From an uncultured Muribaculaceae bacterium (lineage in GTDB: Bacteria > Bacteroidota > Bacteroidia > Bacteroidales > Muribaculaceae): a DNA stretch of 64,000 nucleotides. Made by a program: the position numbers and the translations under genes. The notes beneath the pieces were generated by a model. That model worked only from the letters and a program-made list of their open reading frames with translations, ran no database searches and was not told the DNA's origin. The first letter of the stretch is position 1. Every line of letters begins with the position of its first letter. Shown one piece after another: positions 42,681 to 51,609 of the stretch. The stretch is taken from contig CAJUIT010000011.1 of the NCBI GenBank assembly GCA_910586565.1, forward strand, positions 22,961 to 86,960. The letters are read 5' to 3'.

Positions 42681-43918
42681 TTTTCCCAACGGATGGAGAA
42701 GCGGGTGAGACCGGGGGCGAGGGTTGAGAGGGAGAAGCGGCAATTGTGGCGGCGCAGAATCTCGGAGATGCACAGCAGGCCGATTCCCTGCCCGTCGGGC
42801 TTGGTGGTGAGAAATGGGGTGAACAGGCGCCCTGCAATTTCGGGGTCGATGCCCAGGCCGTTGTCGTCGATGTCGATGGCCGGGGGATTATCGGTTACCG
42901 AGATGGTGATGCGCCCGTTGTCGCTGCCGCTTGATTGGATGCTCTCCACGGCATTTTTCACGATGTTTACAATGGCCTGTTCAAGGAGCACGGTGTCAAC
43001 TTTCGCAACCGCAGGGGAGGGTGAGGGGTTGAAGGTGATGAGAACTCCTGGAGGAGTGAGCCCTTCGAGAAACGGAATCTGTCGGCCGATGCATTCGTTG
43101 AGGTCGCGCGGAGTGAGAACTGCATCGGGAATTTTCACAACATCGGAGTAGGCTGTTATGAAGCGGCTCATGCCTGTGCAGCGGTCGCGGCAACTGTCTA
43201 TTACCTCACACATTGCGGTGTCGTCGCAAAGGATGTCGGCGAGGGTTTCAAGCAGCGATTTCACTCCTGCCATTGTGTTGTTTACCTCATGTGCAATCAT
43301 GCGGATTACCTTGCCGTAGGCCTCCTTTTCGGCACGGTAAACCTCCTCGGTGAGGCTCTCAATCAACACGAACGGGCGGCGGAATCCCATTTCCATGAAC
43401 CACAGTCGTGAGATTTTGAATACATTGTTGTCGCCCAGACGCACTGTTTGCGATTCCCCGACGGGCATTTTATCCACCGCCTCCTGCAACGCGGGTGTGA
43501 GCATGCGTTGAGCCGCGGGGTTGGTGCGCACGGGCTTGCCGTCGAAATCGCAGATGATGATTCCCATGGGGGAGGCTTCAATCAGCAATCCAAGGAAACG
43601 GTTCTGTTCCTGCACTTTGAGGCGTTCCTGCTTCAGCTGCTCCATAAGCAGGTTGTAGAGGTCGACGATGCGGTCGGCATCGGCCTGCCCCACTTTGGCA
43701 AGACGGGAACTGAAATCCTGTCCGCGCAGCAATTCCATCCCGGCTTCGGTTATTGACAGAGGTCTCACCACACCTCGGTAGAGCAACAGCAGCGACAGCG
43801 CCAACAGTCCCGATGCGCTTGCTGTCGCCCATTTGGGGCATTCGATAATCCCCACACAGATGCCGATGCAGAATGCCGCAAGCAATGCTGTGATGAAAAA
43901 AATGTAGCGCGTTCTCAT
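42665..43918 (-). CDS. sensor histidine kinase (NtrB-type partner)
   Basis: A 417-residue membrane kinase. Two N-terminal transmembrane segments (about 6-26 and 35-50) with a very short loop are followed by a HAMP-like linker, a PAS-like domain (FLGLLIEASPMGIIICDFDG), the phosphoacceptor motif IAHEVNN with His210, an N-box (NIVKNAVES), G1 (DIDDNGLGID) and G2 (DGQGIGL). The short periplasmic part suggests it senses membrane or internal cues. Its start overlaps the end of the response-regulator gene by 4 bp, so the two are translationally coupled. It probably controls that sigma54 activator. Confidence 0.95.
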   Translation of the reverse strand: MRTRYIFFITALLAAFCIGICVGIIECPKWATASASGLLALSLLLLYRGVVRPLSITEAGMELLRGQDFSSRLAKVGQADADRIVDLYNLLMEQLKQERLKVQEQNRFLGLLIEASPMGIIICDFDGKPVRTNPAAQRMLTPALQEAVDKMPVGESQTVRLGDNNVFKISRLWFMEMGFRRPFVLIESLTEEVYRAEKEAYGKVIRMIAHEVNNTMAGVKSLLETLADILCDDTAMCEVIDSCRDRCTGMSRFITAYSDVVKIPDAVLTPRDLNECIGRQIPFLEGLTPPGVLITFNPSPSPAVAKVDTVLLEQAIVNIVKNAVESIQSSGSDNGRITISVTDNPPAIDIDDNGLGIDPEIAGRLFTPFLTTKPDGQGIGLLCISEILRRHNCRFSLSTLAPGLTRFSIRWENQVRS

Positions 43919-45282
43919 CGGGGCAGGTTGTATTTGTCGAGTTTGCGGTAGAGGGTTTGCCGGGTGATGCCGAGTTCGGCTGCCACTTTGCTGATATTCC
44001 CTTTGTTGCGGAGCATGGATTGGCTTATTGTGTCGCGTTCCATTGCTTCGAGGCGCGGCATCGCACCTTCGGGAATGTCGGTAGGTGTTGGCTGAGAGGT
44101 AGCTGTTGCCGCAGGTGCCTCCGTGCGGTTGGCATCGAAATCGTGAGCTGTGAGGCGTGGCCCCTGACTGATGAGGAGCGTTCGCTCCACAAGGTTCTTA
44201 AGCTCGCGGATGTTGCCGGGATAGGGGAGGCGGCAGAGGTATTCCAGTGCGTCGGAGGTGATTTCGGGTTTGCGGAGCCGCGAGGCCGCTGCGAATTGTT
44301 CGGCGAAGCGGTTGACCAGCAGCGGAATGTCGCCGCGGCGCTCCCTCAGTGGCGGGAGCCGGAGGGTGATGAGGTTGATGCGGTAGAGCAGGTCTTCGCG
44401 GAAGGTGCGTTCGGCCACCATTGCGTTGAGGTTGGCGTTAGTGGCCGCCACAACCCTTATGTCGACGTTGCGCGGGGTGCTTTCCCCGAGGCGCTCGAAC
44501 GAATGCTGTTGAAGCACCCGCAGCAGTTTCACCTGGCAGGGGAGGTCGAGGTCGCCGATTTCATCGAGGAAGATTGTGCCCTTGTCGGCCATCTCGAAGC
44601 GCCCTTTGCGGTCGGTTCCGGCGCCTGTGTAGGCACCTTTCACGTGTCCGAACATCTCGCTCTCGAAGAGCGATTGGGAAATGCCTCCGAGGTTCACCAT
44701 CACCATGTTGGCGTTGCGCCGCGGCGAGTTGTTGTGGATTGCCCGGGCCACGAGTTCTTTTCCGGTGCCGTTCTCGCCCAGAATCAGCACCGGCGCATCG
44801 GTGGGAGCCACACGCTCCACGGTGTTGAGCAGAGCCACGAGAGCGGGGTCGTTGCCAATGATTTCAGAGCGGTCGAAAACGGTTGCTCCCGCTGCGGTTT
44901 CGGTCGGTTGGCTGTTGAGCGATAACGCCGTTGCTATGCGTTGCAGAAGCAGGCGGTTGTTCCAGGGCTTGGTGATGAAGTCGAACGCCCCCAAGCGCAT
45001 CCCTTCCACGGCAAGGGGGATGCTCCCCCATGCGGTGATGAGGATTACCGGAACCTCCGGGCGGAGCACTTTCAGCCGCCGCAGCATCTCAATCCCCTCC
45101 TCGCCGGTTGTGGTGCGGCCGAAATTCATGTCGAGAATGACAAGCTTGATGCCCGGGTGTGAGCGCACGGCATCGATGGCTTCGTCGGGCGAACCGACGG
45201 CCAGAGATTCATATCCTGCGTGTTTCAACACCACGCCGAGAGTGAGCCTTATGCTCTTGTCATCGTCAACAATGAGGATCAT
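43915..45282 (-). CDS. NtrC-type sigma54 response regulator
   Basis: A 455-residue activator with three domains: receiver (1-120, DDD at 6-8, phosphoacceptor Asp51, Lys105), sigma54-interacting AAA+ domain (about 137-365; Walker A GENGTGKE 169-176, GAYTGA at 216-221 in place of GAFTGA, Walker B TIFLDE), and a Fis-type helix-turn-helix (ISKVAAELGITRQTLYRKLD). It would activate promoters read by RpoN polymerase. The neighbouring efflux operon is a natural target. It is followed by its kinase with a 4-bp overlap. Confidence 0.96.
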   Translation of the reverse strand: MILIVDDDKSIRLTLGVVLKHAGYESLAVGSPDEAIDAVRSHPGIKLVILDMNFGRTTTGEEGIEMLRRLKVLRPEVPVILITAWGSIPLAVEGMRLGAFDFITKPWNNRLLLQRIATALSLNSQPTETAAGATVFDRSEIIGNDPALVALLNTVERVAPTDAPVLILGENGTGKELVARAIHNNSPRRNANMVMVNLGGISQSLFESEMFGHVKGAYTGAGTDRKGRFEMADKGTIFLDEIGDLDLPCQVKLLRVLQQHSFERLGESTPRNVDIRVVAATNANLNAMVAERTFREDLLYRINLITLRLPPLRERRGDIPLLVNRFAEQFAAASRLRKPEITSDALEYLCRLPYPGNIRELKNLVERTLLISQGPRLTAHDFDANRTEAPAATATSQPTPTDIPEGAMPRLEAMERDTISQSMLRNKGNISKVAAELGITRQTLYRKLDKYNLPR

Positions 45283-45463
45283 TGGTTTTCAGTTTTTAGT
45301 TTTAAGAAGTCAGAAGCGAGAAGTCAGTTGTTAAAGATAGGGGTCTTTAAGGGCTTTAAGGACCTTAAGGACTCTTTTGAGCAAGGGGGATACAAGCCGC
45401 CATGTATGGCGGCTCTACGTGCAGTTTCTTATTTCTGACATCTGACATCTGATTTCTAACTTC
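45283..45463 (-). repeat. composite intergenic repeat, copy 5
   Basis: Read on the minus strand, heptads (AAGTTAG, AAATCAG, ATGTCAG) begin directly after the GDPD stop. The palindrome AGCCGCCATACATGGCGGCT (45395-45414) and four phased 9-nt units (45343-45378) follow. CTGACTTCT-type heptads and an AAAACTAAAAACTGAAAAC leader then abut the response-regulator start codon. Confidence 0.9.
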
Positions 45464-46438
45464 TTACTTTTTCATTTCCTGAAGGAGAAGGGAGGGGTAG
45501 TTGGTGCAGATAGCTTTCATTTGGTCGAGGCGGGCAATGTAGTAGCGCATGTTTTTCGCCTTGTCGACGTTATAGACGCTCAGTGCCACACCTGCGGCGG
45601 TGAATTCATCGACTGTGCGCTCTCCCGAGTGGGTAGCGTCGGTCATGTTGCTGACCGACATGTTAGCCCATTCATAGCCGAGCTGCTGATAGGTAGTGGC
45701 GGGTCGGTTGGCCATCCATCCGATGGGAATGCCATATTTCTTGGCCTCCGGGGCACATTCGTTCATCACAGTTTCATTGCCTGTGCAAATGAATTCCACC
45801 CATTTCTCAGCTTTTTTCTCCGCCACGATGCGGCAGGCAAAACGGCCGGCTGCTCCTGAGAAGTAGGTGAGAGTTTCGGGCTGTGTCACATTTTTTATGT
45901 CAATCCACAGTTTGGTGCAGCTACCCTCCACCATGAGGTGGTCGAGATAGTCCTCAAGGGTTGGAATCTGCTCGCCGTTGGAGAGTGTTCCTGCGTCGCG
46001 AATTTCCTGCAAGGTGCTTTCGTAGGGATAGAGACCGTTGACTTTTCCGTCACCGTCACCGTGAGCCACGATAACACGGTTGTCGGATGTGAGGTAGATG
46101 TCGCATTCCGAGGCATAGCATCCCAGGTTCATTGTATATTCGAGCGCGGCAATGGAATTATCGGGGATGTTTTCTCCCGCCTCTTTTGCTCCTCCGCGGT
46201 GAGCCACAACCTTGTTGTCGCATGGTGCGGGAGCTTCGGGAACCGGGTTCGGCTCGGGCTCGGGTTCAGGTTCAGGGTCGGGAGTAGGGTCGTCGGGATT
46301 ATCGGGGGTGTCGGGCTTTTCGGCCGGTTTTTCAACCGGGGGAGTGGGCTCGGGGTCGTCGGTTCCGCATGATGAAACCGAAACTGCAAGCAGTGGCAGG
46401 GCGATTAACAACAGAATTTTGGTCAGCAGTGTTTTCAT
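45464..46438 (-). CDS. glycerophosphodiester phosphodiesterase lipoprotein
   Basis: A 324-residue lipoprotein (signal peptide ending SVSSC, Cys24) with a long acidic Pro-rich spacer (about 27-72, PEPEPEPEP) before a GDPD-type TIM barrel. The barrel shows VVAHRGG, ENIPDNSIAAL, ECDIYLTSDNRVIVAHGDG and LWIDIKN, the usual metal and catalytic sites (HRG, ENS, E-x-D). GDPD enzymes release sn-glycerol 3-phosphate from glycerophosphodiesters. The spacer would hold the enzyme away from the membrane. It has its own strong promoter, nearly identical to that of recA, and lies between the efflux operon and the two-component genes. Confidence 0.92.
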   Translation of the reverse strand: MKTLLTKILLLIALPLLAVSVSSCGTDDPEPTPPVEKPAEKPDTPDNPDDPTPDPEPEPEPEPNPVPEAPAPCDNKVVAHRGGAKEAGENIPDNSIAALEYTMNLGCYASECDIYLTSDNRVIVAHGDGDGKVNGLYPYESTLQEIRDAGTLSNGEQIPTLEDYLDHLMVEGSCTKLWIDIKNVTQPETLTYFSGAAGRFACRIVAEKKAEKWVEFICTGNETVMNECAPEAKKYGIPIGWMANRPATTYQQLGYEWANMSVSNMTDATHSGERTVDEFTAAGVALSVYNVDKAKNMRYYIARLDQMKAICTNYPSLLLQEMKK

Positions 46439-46481
46439 TTGATAAAATTGCTACAGGTAATTATAAAAATATATTATGAGG

Positions 46482-46516
46482 CAAAGATACGCAGTATTTT
46501 CGACGAAAAAAATAGC
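46482..46516 (-). promoter_or_regulatory. GDPD promoter, shared with recA
   Basis: The minus strand reads GCTAT, a T-run, TTCGTCGAA, then CTGCGTATCTTTG, ending in a perfect -7 box (46482-46489). It differs at only two of 35 positions from 59946-59980 before recA. Transcription should begin about 35-40 nt before the start codon. Confidence 0.8.
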
Positions 46517-46522
46517 GAAAGT

Positions 46523-46536
46523 CGGCCGGTAGGCCG
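46523..46536 (-). terminator. possible terminator of the efflux operon
   Basis: A short GC-rich hairpin, CGGCC/GGCCG around a four-base loop, lies 80 nt after the channel gene; on the minus strand a T-run follows about 10 nt later. It overlaps the region just upstream of the GDPD promoter. Confidence 0.35.
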
Positions 46537-46617
46537 GTTCGCGATGGCGTAGCCAATTTTATTGAGTCAACGATACGCAAACTATTTGAAAACACGTAGA
46601 ATCCTGTTGTTGGAGAG

Positions 46618-48081
46618 TTATTGGCGGATAAGGCGGTCGAAATCGGCATCGATGTTGCAGTTGCGCGAGTAGTCCCACAGTGTGAGGCTGCGCAGCTGGT
46701 AGTAGTAGCGCCAATAGAGATAGAGCTCGTTGACCATGTTCTGGCGCGCTTGGTCTTTCTGCACCTGCGAGTCGTTGAGGTCGAGGGTGGAAATGCGTCC
46801 TATGAGAAAGGTTTCCACGTTGGTGTGGTAGCGTTTCTGCGAAATGGTGTCGGCGCGGGAGGCGATGTCGAGCTGCATCTGTTGGTTGGAAAAGCGCTCA
46901 ACAAGCAGAAAAAGATTTTGGTTGAAATCCATCGTTTCCTGACGCAGGCGGCTCTCCACCACGCGCCTGTTGCTCTCGGCTACTTTCACGTTGCCTCGGC
47001 GTTTGCCCCAGTCGAGCAGCGGGATTTTAACACCCACCTCCACCACCTGGTTGTCGCGCAAACCGCGGTAGGCTTGCGAGAACTCGTTGGAGGTGCCGGT
47101 GTAGCCCACCTGGGCATAGAGCGTTATCTGCCGGAGGTCACCTTTGGCCTTGGCCACGGCATAGTCGGCTTCGAGCTGCCGGCGACGCACGTTGCGCGCA
47201 AACTTGTTGTTGGCAAGCGCTTTGTCAAGTGCATCGGAATAGGTTAGCTCAACGGCGGGCACCTCTTCGGGAATCACAGGCACAATCTCGGTAGTCTCGT
47301 CGAAGTCGAGAAAGGTGCGCAGGGTGAACATGGCACTTTTCAGCGAGCTTTCGCGTTCGGTGGTTTCGGAACGGGCATCGAGCACGTTGAGTTCCATCTG
47401 CAGAAGGTCGTTTTCGCTTATCTGCCCCATCTTCCGCTTTTCTACAGCCACTTCATAGAGCTTTGTGGCGTTGGCGAGGTTCTGGCGCGATATCGCCAGA
47501 TTTTCCTGCGCCATGAGCAGCGAGAAATAGTTGGTGATGGCGGTCATGGCCACATCCTCGGTGGCGCTGAGGAAGGCGGCTTTTGCCTCGGCATAGCGTT
47601 CGGGTTCGATGCGGCGGCTCCATTTGAGGTTGTTCACACCGAAGATGGGCTGGTTGAGCGTGAGTGCCACCGGAATCGACATGAAACGGTTGGCGTTGAG
47701 TTCCATGTCGCGGTAGAAGTCGAACTGCGTTGTGAGTGAGATGGAGCCACCCGTGAGCCAGATGTTCTGCGTGAGCGAGAGTTCTCCGTTGAGCTCCATG
47801 TAGTTGTTGCGCACGAAGCTGTAGGAGCCGTTCTCGTTCATGTAGGGGGTGTATTGCTTGTAGTAGCCCGGCAGAGTGGCCGAGAAGTTGACCTCCGGAA
47901 GGAGTTCGGCGCGATAGGTGCGGTATTCCCAATAGGCCTGACGCAGCTCGTCGAGGGCCACCGCGGCATCGACCGAGTGCAGTCGCGCACGGTCGATAGC
48001 CGCGGTGAGGGTGAGTTGCACCACCTCGCAGCGTGCCCCTAAGGAGGCTAAAAGAATGAAGAATGAAACGATTGATCGCAT
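46618..48081 (-). CDS. TolC-like outer-membrane efflux channel
   Basis: A 487-residue member of the outer-membrane efflux protein family. ATG at 48081 gives a signal peptide (SIVSFFILLASLGA); the frame extends to 48108. Two similar halves are visible, each with long helices and strands (QNIWLTGGSISLTTQ; VEVGVKIPLLDWGKRR), as expected for a trimeric TolC barrel with periplasmic tunnel. It is last of five efflux genes, 30 nt after the second permease, and completes a tripartite exporter with the adaptor and ABC components. Confidence 0.93.
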   Translation of the reverse strand: MRSIVSFFILLASLGARCEVVQLTLTAAIDRARLHSVDAAVALDELRQAYWEYRTYRAELLPEVNFSATLPGYYKQYTPYMNENGSYSFVRNNYMELNGELSLTQNIWLTGGSISLTTQFDFYRDMELNANRFMSIPVALTLNQPIFGVNNLKWSRRIEPERYAEAKAAFLSATEDVAMTAITNYFSLLMAQENLAISRQNLANATKLYEVAVEKRKMGQISENDLLQMELNVLDARSETTERESSLKSAMFTLRTFLDFDETTEIVPVIPEEVPAVELTYSDALDKALANNKFARNVRRRQLEADYAVAKAKGDLRQITLYAQVGYTGTSNEFSQAYRGLRDNQVVEVGVKIPLLDWGKRRGNVKVAESNRRVVESRLRQETMDFNQNLFLLVERFSNQQMQLDIASRADTISQKRYHTNVETFLIGRISTLDLNDSQVQKDQARQNMVNELYLYWRYYYQLRSLTLWDYSRNCNIDADFDRLIRQ

Positions 48082-48111
48082 TGTTGTGAGTTGGGTGGGA
48101 TGAAACAAGCT

Positions 48112-49446
48112 TTATTCGTCCTTGAGGGCGATTGCAGGTTCAATTTTCATGGCACGTGAGGCCGGGAACCAGATGCCGAGCACAATCATCAGAGCCATGA
48201 GCAGATAGGTGGCAACGACGGTGATGATGTAGCGCGACAGGTCGAAGTAGTCGAACCAGTAGACATGGTTGCTCATCTCATAGTGGCACAGGAGCCAGTC
48301 GCAGAGTGCGGCGAGGGGTGTCACGATTGTGAGCAACAGCAATCCCTCGCTGATCAGGCGGCGGAAAATCTCGCCACGGGTGGCACCGTTGACCATGCGC
48401 ACGGCTATTTCCGACACGCGCTGCTGGGTGCGGAACCAGAATGTGCCCAACAGCCCCAGGAAAATGCTCACCATCAGGAATAGCATCACAACCACGAAGT
48501 TGCGCACCATAGTGGCCGAGTCGTTCTGCACCTCCTTGCGCATGCTCTCGAGCGAAACGACCGAACTTAGAAAGATGTTGCCGGCGCGGTAGAAAGTGCT
48601 CGATTTCGACAGCACGTTGTCGGCGAAAGTGGAATAAGCCTCCGGTTTCACGCGGATGAGCATCTGCGAACTGAGAATTTGTGCGTCGTCAGATTCATCG
48701 AGCTTCATCAACACGCCTCCGTTGGGAGTTTCATACTCGTGGCGCTTGAGCGGTTGGATGATAGCCCCGATGCGGTGTGAGATGGAGTCGCCGGATCGGT
48801 CGGCGAGAAAGCGGCGTCCGATAAGGTTTGATTTGTCGGATGTGATGGATTCCTTGTAGCGGTTGTTCCAGAATTCCTCTGTGAGGGTTGTGTCGCGGGC
48901 TTCGGCATTGGTGTAGTAGAACAGGTTGGCGCCGAGCAGCCATTCGTCGCGCTCGATCATGCCGGCAATTTCATCGGGCGACTCTCCGTTCACTCCACGC
49001 ACCCGGAGAACACGGGCGTAGTCGGGCGACACCACGCGTAATGGGACGTAGCTTGTGCGCAGGGTGTCGGGGCCGTTGGAATCCTCCACCAGCACTTGTG
49101 AGTTGGAGTTCTGCGTGTAGGGTATTGAATAATGAGTTGCGAGCGCCACAGCCTCCACGTCGGGGTTGGAGCGCAAACGGCGCACGATGGTGCGCGCATC
49201 GTCGGCCCATAATGAGCGGGTGGAGTCGGCGGGGTCGTAGCTGTCGCTCGACGATGGCACCATCGTTACGTCGGCGAGGAAGCAGTTGTCGGTTTCAATG
49301 CCCATTGGGATGTTGAGCACGGTGATGCGGGTGGCGAGGTAGTCGGTGATATACCACATCACCACGCTCACTACGAGCAGTTCTATTGCAAGCCAAAGAT
49401 TGCTTCGCCATTCGTTGGCAATCTGGCGTAGAAGTTTTCTTTTCAT
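48112..49446 (-). CDS. ABC transporter permease, MacB-type (second)
   Basis: A 444-residue inner-membrane protein. One N-terminal transmembrane helix (about 18-38) is followed by a large periplasmic domain of about 270 residues and three C-terminal helices (FtsX-like: MVRNFVVVMLFLMVSIFLGLL ... FPASRAMKIEPAIAL). This is the MacB/LolC topology of mechanotransmission ABC systems that drive efflux through TolC. It is more divergent than the first permease, with which it probably forms a heterodimer around the shared ATPase. A repeat-filled 158-nt gap separates the two permease genes. Confidence 0.9.
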   Translation of the reverse strand: MKRKLLRQIANEWRSNLWLAIELLVVSVVMWYITDYLATRITVLNIPMGIETDNCFLADVTMVPSSSDSYDPADSTRSLWADDARTIVRRLRSNPDVEAVALATHYSIPYTQNSNSQVLVEDSNGPDTLRTSYVPLRVVSPDYARVLRVRGVNGESPDEIAGMIERDEWLLGANLFYYTNAEARDTTLTEEFWNNRYKESITSDKSNLIGRRFLADRSGDSISHRIGAIIQPLKRHEYETPNGGVLMKLDESDDAQILSSQMLIRVKPEAYSTFADNVLSKSSTFYRAGNIFLSSVVSLESMRKEVQNDSATMVRNFVVVMLFLMVSIFLGLLGTFWFRTQQRVSEIAVRMVNGATRGEIFRRLISEGLLLLTIVTPLAALCDWLLCHYEMSNHVYWFDYFDLSRYIITVVATYLLMALMIVLGIWFPASRAMKIEPAIALKDE

Positions 49447-49604
49447 TGGAGAATTTATGATTATAAGACGAAAGACAAAAAGACGAAAGACAAAAAGCGA
49501 GAATAGTTTTCAGCTCTTAGTTTTCAGTTTTTAGAGGCTTCGCCGAATGCTGACTTCTTGCTTCTGATTTCTGATTTCTGACTTCTTGCTTCTGATTTCT
49601 TGAA
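49447..49604 (-). repeat. composite repeat, copy 6, inside an operon
   Basis: Eight phased heptads (CTGATTT type on the plus strand, AAATCAG on the sense strand) run from 49550 to 49605 and meet the stop codon of the first permease. Then come CGGCGAAGCC, four TTTTCAG-type heptads (49507-49534), and on the sense strand ATTCTCGCTTTTTGTCTTTC with related units close to the next start codon. The palindrome is absent. Confidence 0.9.
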
Positions 49605-50876
49605 TTACTTCTGAAGGCCGCCGATTGCTTCCACGGGGTTGAGGCGGGCGGCGCGCCAGGCGGGAACTGATGCTGTGAGGATGTTGAGCAGGAAGCAGAA
49701 GCCCATCGCCCAGAGGAACACGCTGCCATTGAGGAGCATTGCGGGTGTTAGTCCTGTGGAGGTGTTGCTGAACGTCATGTTGGCAAACAGTGTGTCGGCT
49801 GCAATCCATGCGAAGAGCACGCTGAACAGGAAGCCGAGCACACCACCGGCGAGGGTGACGATGAGGTTCTCGGTGAGGAGCGTGCGGATGATGCCCCAAC
49901 GTGTGCAGCCGAATGCACGACGCACACCGATTTCGCTCACGCGGCGGCGCATGCGGCTCTGTGTCATGCTGCTGAGGTTGATGGCCGGGATGAGCAGCAG
50001 AATCACGTAGACAAGCGTGCGTTGGCGTGCCTCACTTTCGTAGTCGGGGCTGACGTTGCTCCAATGCATTGCCGAGAGCACCTCCTGCGGGTAGGGCGTG
50101 TCGTGGTCAACCATTGTGTATCCTTGGTTTTTAAGCTCGGAGTTAAGTGCTTCCAGGCGGCGGTGCACTTCCTCCTTTATAGCCGGAAAGTTGTCTCGGC
50201 TGTCGGCGAGGATGGTTGCGTGGATGGAGCCGAAAAAGTCATCATAACCGTCGGTGTGCTCCTTGGTGAGGGGCACCCATATTTGTGAGTAGGCCGATGA
50301 TGTAATGGTGGGCACATCTTTCACCACACCTTTTACCTTAGTGCGTGTGAAGTGGTCGAGTAAGAACTCACGTCCGGCCGCCTCGTCGGTGCCGAAAAGT
50401 TCGCGGGCGAGCGATTGGGTTATGATTGCGCAGTTGGCGTGGTTTGCCACTTCCTCGGGTGTGAGTGGAGAGCCGTTGAGAAAAGTGAAGTCGAACACGC
50501 GCCAGTAGGCTGCGTCGACCCAGCGGATGTCTACACGCACGGGGTTCTTTCCATGCACACCTACGGCTGCGATGTAGGTTCCGGGGCTGAAGTAGGCTGT
50601 GGTGTCGGTGTGCTCAAGGTTGCCGTATAGGCGCTTGGCCAATGAGTAGGACATTGTTCCGGAGCCGCCGAAGCCGCTGTTGTTAACTTGTTCGCGGTGG
50701 AAAAAGCGTGCGTGCATGAAGCGGTCGCGGTTTGATTCGGGTGCGATGGGCGCCACTTTCACCTCCTGCATCATTACCACCACCATTATCAGGAAAATGG
50801 CAAGTGCGGTGCCGGCGAGTGTTACGGTGCCGATTAGCGGCTGCTGCCGCATTTCGCCGATTATCTGTTTTAACAT
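49605..50876 (-). CDS. ABC transporter permease, MacB-type (first)
   Basis: A 423-residue FtsX-family permease: N-terminal helix (about 16-36, LIGTVTLAGTALAIFLIMVVV), a periplasmic domain with MacB-like features (FGGSGTMSYSLAKRLYG; VDAAYWRVFDFTFLNGSPLT) and three C-terminal helices with SRMRRRVSEIGVRRAFGCTR at the coupling-helix region. It ends in ARLNPVEAIGGLQK, the usual permease finish. It is encoded 38 nt after the ATPase gene. Substrates of such systems include peptides, macrolides and lipoproteins; none can be assigned here. Confidence 0.93.
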   Translation of the reverse strand: MLKQIIGEMRQQPLIGTVTLAGTALAIFLIMVVVMMQEVKVAPIAPESNRDRFMHARFFHREQVNNSGFGGSGTMSYSLAKRLYGNLEHTDTTAYFSPGTYIAAVGVHGKNPVRVDIRWVDAAYWRVFDFTFLNGSPLTPEEVANHANCAIITQSLARELFGTDEAAGREFLLDHFTRTKVKGVVKDVPTITSSAYSQIWVPLTKEHTDGYDDFFGSIHATILADSRDNFPAIKEEVHRRLEALNSELKNQGYTMVDHDTPYPQEVLSAMHWSNVSPDYESEARQRTLVYVILLLIPAINLSSMTQSRMRRRVSEIGVRRAFGCTRWGIIRTLLTENLIVTLAGGVLGFLFSVLFAWIAADTLFANMTFSNTSTGLTPAMLLNGSVFLWAMGFCFLLNILTASVPAWRAARLNPVEAIGGLQK

Positions 50877-50914
50877 GTTGTGAGCGTTTGTGAGGTTTAG
50901 AGATAGGGATTGGT

Positions 50915-51589
50915 TCAGTCGATTTGGCGGCCGTCGAAGAATCGGATAATGCGGTTGGTCTGCCGGGCTTGTTCCTCGTTGTGCGTAACCATCACGATGG
51001 TGCGCCCGTCCTCGCGGTTGAGGGAGTGGAGGAGGCCCATCACCTCGGCACCCATCTTTGAGTCGAGGTTACCGGTGGGTTCGTCGGCGAGGATAATCTC
51101 GGGGTTACCCACGATGGCGCGGGCTATAGCCACGCGCTGGCACTGACCGCCTGAGAGCTGCCCCGGCATGTGGCGCATGCGGTGGGCGAGGCCAACACGT
51201 TCGAGCACCTCCTTAATCATGCGCGAGCGTTCCGATGAGCTCAGCCCGGTGCGGTAGATGAGAGGGAGCGCCACGTTGTCGGTGACATTGAGGGTGGGGA
51301 TGAGGTGGAAGCTCTGGAACACGAAGCCGAGCCGCTTGTTGCGGAAGGCGGCGAGGGCACGGTCGCCCATGTTGCCGGTGGTAATGCCGTCGATGGTCAC
51401 TGAGCCTTTGGTGGGTTTGTCGAGCAGGCCGATGATGTTGAGAAGGGTTGACTTGCCGCAACCCGACGGCCCCATGATGCTTACAAATTCGCCGCGCTCA
51501 ACCGAGAGGTTTACGTTTTCGAGCGCAATGGTTTCAATTTCCTTGGTGCGGTAGATTTTTTCCACACCTTCGAGTTTAATCATTGACAT
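50915..51589 (-). CDS. ABC transporter ATPase, MacB/LolD type
   Basis: A 224-residue nucleotide-binding subunit with Walker A GPSGCGKST (40-48), Q-loop FQSFHL, signature LSGGQ (145-149), Walker B IILADE (165-170) and the switch His in VTHNEE. The residue after the signature is Cys150 where LolD/MacB ATPases usually have Gln. It powers the two permeases encoded downstream. It lies 20 nt after the adaptor gene in the same operon. Confidence 0.96.
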   Translation of the reverse strand: MSMIKLEGVEKIYRTKEIETIALENVNLSVERGEFVSIMGPSGCGKSTLLNIIGLLDKPTKGSVTIDGITTGNMGDRALAAFRNKRLGFVFQSFHLIPTLNVTDNVALPLIYRTGLSSSERSRMIKEVLERVGLAHRMRHMPGQLSGGQCQRVAIARAIVGNPEIILADEPTGNLDSKMGAEVMGLLHSLNREDGRTIVMVTHNEEQARQTNRIIRFFDGRQID

Positions 51590-51609
51590 AAATGAATGGT
51601 TGAATTGGA

